Below, one piece after another: positions 1-3,913 of a stretch of 5,216 nucleotides of DNA (the first letter of the stretch is position 1; each line of letters begins with the position of its first letter). A program made the translations under genes and the position numbers. The stretch is from Acidimicrobiaceae bacterium (GTDB taxonomy: Bacteria; Actinomycetota; Acidimicrobiia; Acidimicrobiales; UBA10347). The notes beneath the pieces are model-generated. The model did no database searches. It saw only the letters and a program-made list of their open reading frames with translations, and was not told the origin of the DNA. Location of the stretch: assembly GCA_003485885.1 (NCBI GenBank), contig DNHM01000372.1, positions 1-5,216 on the forward strand, written 5' to 3'.

Positions 1-789
1 TACGCACCTGACGACATGTCACCGCTACCAACCAACACCCGTGTCGCAGCAGTAGCTGCCGCCGAGGCCTATGGCTTTGAGCAGGAGATGTGGTTCGGTC
101 TTGAGCAGGAATACACCTTGCTTAAGCGCAACGGCTGGCCAGCAGGTTTCCCCGATGACGGAGCATTCCCCGGTCCTCAAGGGCCGTACTACTGCGGCGT
201 GGGTACCGGCCGAGTCGCCTACCGCGACCTGGTCGAGGAACACACCACAGCATGTATGGAAGCTGGTATCAAGATCAGCGGAACCAATGCCGAGGTCATG
301 CCTGGCCAGTGGGAATTCCAGATTGGCCCAGCAGGCACCGTCGAGGTTGGCGACCACCTGTGGATCGCTCGTTACCTCCTCGACGTGCTGAGCGAGAAGT
401 ACGACGTGATCGCGTCGATCGCGGCCAAGCCAATGAAGGGTGACTGGAACGGCGCTGGCATGCACACCAACTTCTCCACCAAAGCCATGCGCGAAGGCTG
501 GGAGCCACTCATCGCTGCCGCCGAAGCAATGGGTGCACCCGGCAAACCTGAAGAACACCTTGCTGGCTACGGCCAGGGCAAGGAAGACCGCCTCACAGGC
601 GCTCACGAAACTGCTCACTGGTCAGAGTTCCGCTATGGCACCTCTGACCGTGGCGCTTCGATCCGTATCCCGTGGCAGTGCGCTGTCGACAAGAAGGGTT
701 ACCTCGAGGATCGTCGCCCGATGGCGAACGCTGATCCGTACACCGTTGCTGCACTCATCACGAACACTGTTGGCGCTGCACTCGCCTAA
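1..789 (+). CDS. glnII: Glutamine synthetase type II (GSII), 5'-truncated by window edge
   Basis: ATP-dependent ligation of ammonia to glutamate in the cytoplasm. The reading frame is open from base 1 and ends at TAA 787-789, giving 262 residues. Actinobacterial GlnII proteins are about 340-350 residues, so roughly 85-90 N-terminal residues (the beta-grasp domain) lie outside the window and the ATG at 16 is internal. Visible GSII signatures are GLEQEYT with the metal-ligand glutamates (97-117), NAEVMPGQWEFQ (286-321), KGDWNGAG then HTNFST in the ATP/metal site (437-480), DRLTG-HET (around 586-612), RGASIRIPWQ with the substrate-binding arginines (649-678), and EDRRP (706-720). The PYYCGVG segment and the spacing match the eukaryotic-like GSII class, not GSI. 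No frameshift or missing catalytic motif is visible. It converges on the gene at 1073-1804. Its likely role here is to capture ammonia released by the catabolic genes to the right, but that link is inferred from proximity only. Confidence 0.95.
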   Translation, partial: YAPDDMSPLPTNTRVAAVAAAEAYGFEQEMWFGLEQEYTLLKRNGWPAGFPDDGAFPGPQGPYYCGVGTGRVAYRDLVEEHTTACMEAGIKISGTNAEVMPGQWEFQIGPAGTVEVGDHLWIARYLLDVLSEKYDVIASIAAKPMKGDWNGAGMHTNFSTKAMREGWEPLIAAAEAMGAPGKPEEHLAGYGQGKEDRLTGAHETAHWSEFRYGTSDRGASIRIPWQCAVDKKGYLEDRRPMANADPYTVAALITNTVGAALA

Positions 790-807
790 CGGTTACTACG
801 TCCTGAA

Positions 808-840
808 CTACGGATTCAGCACATTGCGCTGAATCCGTAG
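808..840 (+). terminator. Perfect 13-bp hairpin downstream of glnII
   Basis: The arm CTACGGATTCAGC (808-820) is exactly complementary to GCTGAATCCGTAG (828-840), with a 7-base loop (821-827). It begins 18 bases after the glnII stop codon. No U-tract follows, as is common for actinobacterial hairpin terminators. The position between convergent genes supports termination or 3'-end stabilisation of the glnII mRNA. Confidence 0.75.
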
Positions 841-853
841 CACGATTATCGGC

Positions 854-896
854 AAATGGCAGTGGCCTCGGTACCCCCGACACGTCACTGCCATTT
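854..896 (+). terminator. Second hairpin with T-rich tail
   Basis: AAATGGCAGTG (854-864) pairs perfectly with CACTGCCATTT (886-896) across a 21-base loop. A GC pair (852-853 with 898-899) can extend the stem past a single bulged T at 897. The plus strand then runs TGCTGTTTTGCC, a modest T-rich stretch, so this resembles an intrinsic terminator for rightward transcription that backs up the hairpin at 808-840. The long loop weakens the call. Confidence 0.5.
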
Positions 897-1072
897 TGCT
901 GTTTTGCCGCGTCGCACCGCTCCGCTCGGGGGAAGTCCGCCTTTCGGCTCGTTCCTTGCCGAAACGCTATCGACGGCCTTTCGCCTCGGCGATCCCGACA
1001 AGCTCTGCGTCACCGGAGTTCGTCGGACATGGTGACAGGCGTTGTTGGTGGCAACTGGGACTGGTCGCCCGG
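897..1072. other. Non-coding remainder of the convergent intergenic region
   Basis: No gene is recognised here. The stretch lies downstream of both flanking genes, so it should hold no promoter for either. It contains a 7-bp inverted repeat, TTTCGGC (942-948) with GCCGAAA (958-964), plus nearby related blocks such as TTTCGCC and CTCGGCG (979-991) that allow alternative foldings. It might act as a terminator for the leftward gene or be a member of a dispersed intergenic repeat, but neither can be shown from this window. Confidence 0.3.
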
Positions 1073-1804
1073 TTAGGGGGCGAGGGCCCGCCAGGCAGCG
1101 GCGACAGCTTCGTCGCCGAAGATTTGCAGATCATGAGTGGGCCGGCCCCACACCCACAACAGGAGTTCAGAGGCTGGTCCACGGACCGCGGCATCACCCT
1201 TGTCATGTTCGTGGGTCACACGCAGCTCGCCGTTGCTATCGGCCACGAGCATCCATTCTCCGGGGCCGTCGCCACGATGGAGGTGGAGCGACTGGTCGGG
1301 ATACACGCGATCTGGTCGACTCGAGGAGAACCGGAGGCTGACCGCCAGGTATTCGTCGATGGCATCGGTGGCCAGGTCACCGTCGATCGGCGTGACTTCG
1401 GCGATGGGACGCAGGGCAGCTTCAGCATCCCAACGGTGCACGGCTGTTTCGCTGGCCATACGCCGCATCCACCAACCAGCGGTCTGGGCGCCAGTGAAGG
1501 TCCAGGCGGGTGCATCTGCGTGCGCGTGACTGAGCGCAGCGAGCATGCTTGTGCGTCGTTCGGTGAACCAGTCGTTGATGGCATCGCCGTCGGGAGCGTT
1601 GGCCTCGTCGCCAGCTCGCTCAGGGGTGTCGGTTGGGTTGTCCACATTGGCAGTGACCATGGCGTAGACGCCACCGAGATGGGCCACGAGTTCACGGACC
1701 GACCAACCAAGATGATCGACTGTCTTGTCGAGATTGCCAGCGCTAGAACTGGCGAAGTGGGCGCTGTCGGCAGCGACATGGTCAAGGTAGGGCAGAGGAG
1801 TCAC
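1073..1804 (-). CDS. Maleylpyruvate isomerase-family mycothiol-dependent enzyme (DinB-like fold)
   Basis: A 243-residue protein starting at GTG 1802-1804 and ending at TAA 1073-1075. The N-terminal four-helix DinB/MDMPI domain has the family pattern GWSVRELVAHLGG (residues 33-45) and WW.RRMA.ETAVHRWDAE (111-128). H42, E119 and H123 occupy the positions of the His-Glu-His metal triad of mycothiol-dependent maleylpyruvate isomerase. The C-terminal MDMPI_C-like domain includes RGPASELLLWVWGR (208-221). Characterised members bind a divalent metal and use mycothiol as thiol cofactor, but most paralogues have unknown substrates, so maleylpyruvate isomerisation should not be assumed. The start is favoured because family members begin a few residues before the YLDH segment, and because a TANNNT box lies six bases upstream. 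It is co-directional with the regulator upstream (70-bp gap) and convergent with glnII. Any link to purine or ureide metabolism is not evident. Confidence 0.88.
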   Translation of the reverse strand: MTPLPYLDHVAADSAHFASSSAGNLDKTVDHLGWSVRELVAHLGGVYAMVTANVDNPTDTPERAGDEANAPDGDAINDWFTERRTSMLAALSHAHADAPAWTFTGAQTAGWWMRRMASETAVHRWDAEAALRPIAEVTPIDGDLATDAIDEYLAVSLRFSSSRPDRVYPDQSLHLHRGDGPGEWMLVADSNGELRVTHEHDKGDAAVRGPASELLLWVWGRPTHDLQIFGDEAVAAAWRALAP

Positions 1805-1816
1805 CCAGTGAAACTA
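1805..1816 (-). promoter_or_regulatory. Candidate leaderless -10 box for the MDMPI-family gene
   Basis: Reading leftward, TAGTTT (1816-1811) is followed by six bases (CACTGG) and then the GTG start (1804-1802). This is the spacing expected when transcription begins at the first base of the start codon. No convincing Shine-Dalgarno is present; the closest GGAG is about 18 bases upstream. No clear -35 is seen. If it is active, the gene need not depend on read-through from the regulator. Confidence 0.45.
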
Positions 1817-1881
1817 CCCGGACTCCAGGGTTCGGCGAGAGACGAGGCGAAAGCCGGACTACCCGACTACCCGATTACCCG
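1813..1881 (-). repeat. 8-bp repeats CGGGTAGT: one single copy plus three in tandem
   Basis: On the plus strand ACTACCCG occurs at 1813-1820, 1858-1865 and 1866-1873, and a one-base variant ATTACCCG at 1874-1881. The last three are head-to-tail. The variant copy supplies the TAA stop codon of the regulator (1877-1875), and the isolated copy lies next to the candidate -10 box of the gene at 1073-1804. They may be protein-binding repeats controlling that gene or simply replication-slippage repeats; the sequence alone cannot decide. Confidence 0.7.
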
Positions 1882-2342
1882 ACGGCATTGATGTAGGCGT
1901 ACAAGGTGACCTTGCTGACGTTCATCATGGTTGCGACCTGGTCGACGCTGCCTCGAAGTAGGAATGCGCCGTGGGTGTCGAGGCGGGCGACAGCACGTTG
2001 TTTGTCCACGCGTGCCATCTCGCCGATCGGAAGCCCGATCTCGCGTTCGACATCCACGATCATTCGGTCGAGCGCATCGTGCAACCCCTGTTTGGGTTCC
2101 TCGTTGCCGGTGTCGATTCGAAACTGGACCGATGTTGCGCCGTGAGCAAAGCCAGCTCGGACCATGTCGCCGATCGCATCGATCACGCGGTCGAGTTCGC
2201 CAGTAGCGCTGGTAGCGAACGGCCCCATGTCGGGATGAAGTCCTGCCTGATCCGCGACCTGCACGGTCGCAACCACATGAGGCCCGGGATCGTCGATAAC
2301 AAATGGTTCGACAATGAACTCGACGCGCGCAGATTCGTTCAC
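1875..2342 (-). CDS. Thiamine-binding-like (DUF77/MTH1187-type) domain fused to YheO-like HTH; probable regulator
   Basis: A 155-residue protein from GTG 2342-2340 to TAA 1877-1875. Residues about 6-80 resemble the MTH1187/YkoF-type thiamine-binding fold: an opening strand VEFIVEPF, a Pro-Gly stretch, then MGPFATSATGELDRV and a helix leading to HGATSVQFRID. Residues about 112-151 resemble the YheO/DauR-type C-terminal helix-turn-helix: RAVARLDTHGAFLLRG followed by VDQVATMMNVSKVTLYAYI, where family members read roughly 'LN.KG.F.LKGAV..VA..LGVSR.TVY.YL'. The expected role is ligand-responsive DNA binding. The ligand is unknown; a pyrimidine, purine or ureide heterocycle would suit both fold and neighbours, but that is inference. 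The gene is divergent from the amidase across 52 bp, a typical local-regulator arrangement. The frame stays open upstream to 2570, but homology begins just after 2342 and a TANNNT box fits this start; GTG 2360 is the alternative. Domain assignments are from recognition, without a search. Confidence 0.72.
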   Translation of the reverse strand: MNESARVEFIVEPFVIDDPGPHVVATVQVADQAGLHPDMGPFATSATGELDRVIDAIGDMVRAGFAHGATSVQFRIDTGNEEPKQGLHDALDRMIVDVEREIGLPIGEMARVDKQRAVARLDTHGAFLLRGSVDQVATMMNVSKVTLYAYINAVG

Positions 2343-2354
2343 GCCAAAAGGGTA
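2343..2354 (-). promoter_or_regulatory. Candidate leaderless -10 box for the regulator gene
   Basis: Reading leftward, TACCCT (2354-2349) is followed by six bases (TTTGGC) and GTG (2342-2340). No Shine-Dalgarno is visible before this GTG. The hexamer is the mirror partner, about centre 2368.5, of the amidase -10 box at 2383-2388. Confidence 0.45.
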
Positions 2355-2356
2355 GG

Positions 2357-2380
2357 ACACGGTCGGACTGCAAACCGTTT
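2357..2380. promoter_or_regulatory. Candidate operator: inverted repeat ACGGT-N10-ACCGT between divergent promoters
   Basis: ACGGT (2359-2363) and ACCGT (2374-2378) form an inverted repeat, with extra symmetric pairs at 2357/2380 and 2366/2371. Its centre, 2368.5, is exactly midway between the two divergent GTG codons (2342 and 2395) and between their -10 hexamers. It would overlap the -35 regions of both promoters, so one dimer of the adjacent HTH protein could control both genes. The arms are short, so the call rests on co-centring as much as on the repeat. Confidence 0.4.
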
Positions 2381-2382
2381 TG

Positions 2383-2394
2383 TATGATCCCGAA
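2383..2394 (+). promoter_or_regulatory. Candidate leaderless -10 box for the amidase gene
   Basis: TATGAT (2383-2388, five of six bases of consensus TATAAT) is followed by CCCGAA and GTG 2395. The predicted transcription start is the first base of that GTG. No Shine-Dalgarno precedes it and no good TTGACA-like -35 is present, which would suit an activated or weak basal promoter. Confidence 0.55.
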
Positions 2395-3630
2395 GTGAGT
2401 TCCAATCTTCGGATAGATATCGACCGGCTACAGGCGCGACTTGCCGAGTTGGCAGACATAGGTGGTATCGCCGGCACCGAGGGCTGCGCCCGGCTTGCGT
2501 TCACCGACGAAGATCGGATGGGTCGTGACCTGGTGATCACATGGATGCGTGATCTAGGCCTCGAAGTCACGATCGATGTGCTTGGGAATGCGGTCGGAAT
2601 TATGGCTGGTCAGGTTGATGGCCCGCCTGTTATGTGCGGATCCCACATCGATACGGTGCGTACCGGAGGACGTTACGACGGCAACTTGGGTGTCCTCGCC
2701 GGACTCGAGATCATCGAGACGCTACGCGCCGCAGGTGTCACCCCTAAACGTGCTCTCGCAGTGGCGTTCTTCACCAACGAAGAGGGTGCTCGGTTCTCAC
2801 CGGACATGCTCGGCAGCCTGGCCTATGTCGGCGGTATTCCTGTCGAAGAAGCGTTGGCGATCGTCGGGATCGATGAGACAACGGTTGGCGATGAACTCGT
2901 CCGCATCGGGTACGACGGCAGCGCACCACTTCCAGGGTTGGTTCCGCACACCTTTTTTGAACTCCACGTTGAACAGGGTCCAGTGCTCGAGAACGAAGCG
3001 GTCACCATTGGCGCTGTCAACAGCGTGCAAGGCATCAGCTGGACCGACGTCAGTGTTGTCGGCCAGTCGAACCATGCGGGCACGACACCTATGACGATGC
3101 GCAAGGATCCGGGCTTCGTTGCCGCCGCGTGCGCCACATTTGTCCGTCACCTGTGCGAAGAGCTTGGCGGGACCCAAGTCGGCACGGTGGGTCGAGTCGA
3201 GTTCTCACCCAACCTGGTCAACGTCGTACCCGCGTCGGCGAGCTTCACCGTCGATCTGCGCAACACCGACGAGGCGTTGTTACAGCACGCCGAACGCAGG
3301 TTCCATGACTTCCTGAACAAGACAGCGGCAGCGGAAGAGTGCACCTACGAGACTCGCACCTTGGCTCGTTTCGAACCGGTCGAGTTCGACCGCGAGCTGG
3401 TCTCGCTGGTCGCCAGGACCGCGTCGGAGCTTGGTTACTCCGTGAGAACACTGCCGTCTGGTGCTGGCCACGATGCACAGATGCTGGCCCGGGTGTGTCC
3501 CACAGCCATGATCTTCACACCAAGTCACGATGGCCTGAGCCACAACCCGGCCGAGTACACCGCCCCCGAAGATCTCGAAGCCGGTGCCAACGTTCTGTTG
3601 CAGGCCATGCTCCAAGTCGCGCAGGCCTAA
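2395..3630 (+). CDS. M20-family Zn-dependent amidohydrolase (allantoate amidohydrolase / N-carbamoyl-L-amino-acid hydrolase / beta-ureidopropionase)
   Basis: A 411-residue protein, the usual length for the AllC/HyuC family. These enzymes hydrolyse ureido or carbamoyl groups, releasing CO2 and ammonia, in purine, pyrimidine or hydantoin breakdown. All metal-site motifs are present, numbered from GTG 2395: CGSHIDTV with H84, GGRYDGN with D95, FTNEEGARF with catalytic E129 and metal ligand E130, ELHVEQG with H191, and GLSHNP with H383. HAGTTPM (H227) and the N276/R289 pair match substrate-binding residues of the lid/dimer domain, and GAGHDAQML (357-364) is also conserved. The architecture is catalytic domain, inserted dimerisation domain (about 205-325), then the catalytic C-terminus. 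GTG 2395 is preferred to TTG 2380 because the TTG overlaps the candidate -10 box. Exact substrate (allantoate, N-carbamoyl-beta-alanine or other) cannot be read from sequence. It lies 141 bp upstream of ygfK, in the same direction. Confidence 0.93.
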   Translation: MSSNLRIDIDRLQARLAELADIGGIAGTEGCARLAFTDEDRMGRDLVITWMRDLGLEVTIDVLGNAVGIMAGQVDGPPVMCGSHIDTVRTGGRYDGNLGVLAGLEIIETLRAAGVTPKRALAVAFFTNEEGARFSPDMLGSLAYVGGIPVEEALAIVGIDETTVGDELVRIGYDGSAPLPGLVPHTFFELHVEQGPVLENEAVTIGAVNSVQGISWTDVSVVGQSNHAGTTPMTMRKDPGFVAAACATFVRHLCEELGGTQVGTVGRVEFSPNLVNVVPASASFTVDLRNTDEALLQHAERRFHDFLNKTAAAEECTYETRTLARFEPVEFDRELVSLVARTASELGYSVRTLPSGAGHDAQMLARVCPTAMIFTPSHDGLSHNPAEYTAPEDLEAGANVLLQAMLQVAQA

Positions 3631-3702
3631 CTGCGGCCAGTCGAGGCTTTGGGGTTTCAGCAGGCACGCGCCGTTGCAACGAGCAGTGAACTTGTGAGCA
3701 CT

Positions 3703-3913
3703 TAGGGGAGTGGCCATGACAGATGATGAGCCAAACAGGAACTGGCTGTCGTGTGCTGGTAACTTCCGACGATGGCCGAAGCAACCCCACCGCTCACTCC
3801 AATGTCTCTCACGACGTTGCTTGGCAGGATCGACCACGAATGGTCAACCCGCAAGAAGGTATTTGACCTGCCAAGTGCCCGTATTTGGAAGCGTGATCCG
3901 GAACTTGATTTAG
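3703..3913 (+). other. Shine-Dalgarno-led short reading frame overlapping the ygfK start (doubtful)
   Basis: AGGGGAG (3704-3710) stands five bases before ATG 3716, the strongest Shine-Dalgarno-like arrangement in the window. The frame it opens runs 65 codons to TAG 3911-3913 and overlaps the first 47 codons of ygfK in a different frame. Its peptide starts MTDDEPNRNWL and matches no family I recognise. It could be a regulatory leader or chance. It is unlikely to be the true N-terminus of YgfK, because the ygfK frame already contains a plausible complete N-terminus. Confidence 0.15.
3760..3771 (+). promoter_or_regulatory. Candidate leaderless -10 box for ygfK
   Basis: TAACTT (3760-3765) is followed by CCGACG and ATG 3772. 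TAA 3760-3762 is also an in-frame stop, so ygfK cannot start further upstream. There is no Shine-Dalgarno before ATG 3772. Together these favour a transcript starting at or next to the ATG. Confidence 0.45.

Noticed and set aside
25..618. A 197-codon open frame on the minus strand across glnII
   Set aside because: It is antisense to a strongly conserved GSII coding region and its cysteine- and histidine-scattered translation has no recognisable domain.
896..1891. A 331-codon open frame on the plus strand spanning the intergenic region and the MDMPI-family gene
   Set aside because: It is antisense to a gene with clear family motifs, its translation resembles no protein family, and it runs through the hairpin region. 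It is a shadow of the codon bias on the other strand.
2380..2382. TTG as start codon of the amidase
   Set aside because: The TTG lies immediately before the TATGAT hexamer, would add five residues with no family conservation, and has no Shine-Dalgarno. GTG 2395 fits the leaderless geometry.
2343..2570. N-terminal extension of the minus-strand regulator up to 2570
   Set aside because: The extension is Ser/Arg-rich, overlaps the amidase coding region and its promoter, and has no similarity to the domain, which starts just after 2342.
3672..3681. Perfect 10-bp palindrome CGTTGCAACG between the amidase and ygfK
   Set aside because: A 10-bp palindrome is not rare in a 141-bp gap, and it does not resemble the ACGGT/ACCGT arms or lie close to the candidate ygfK promoter.
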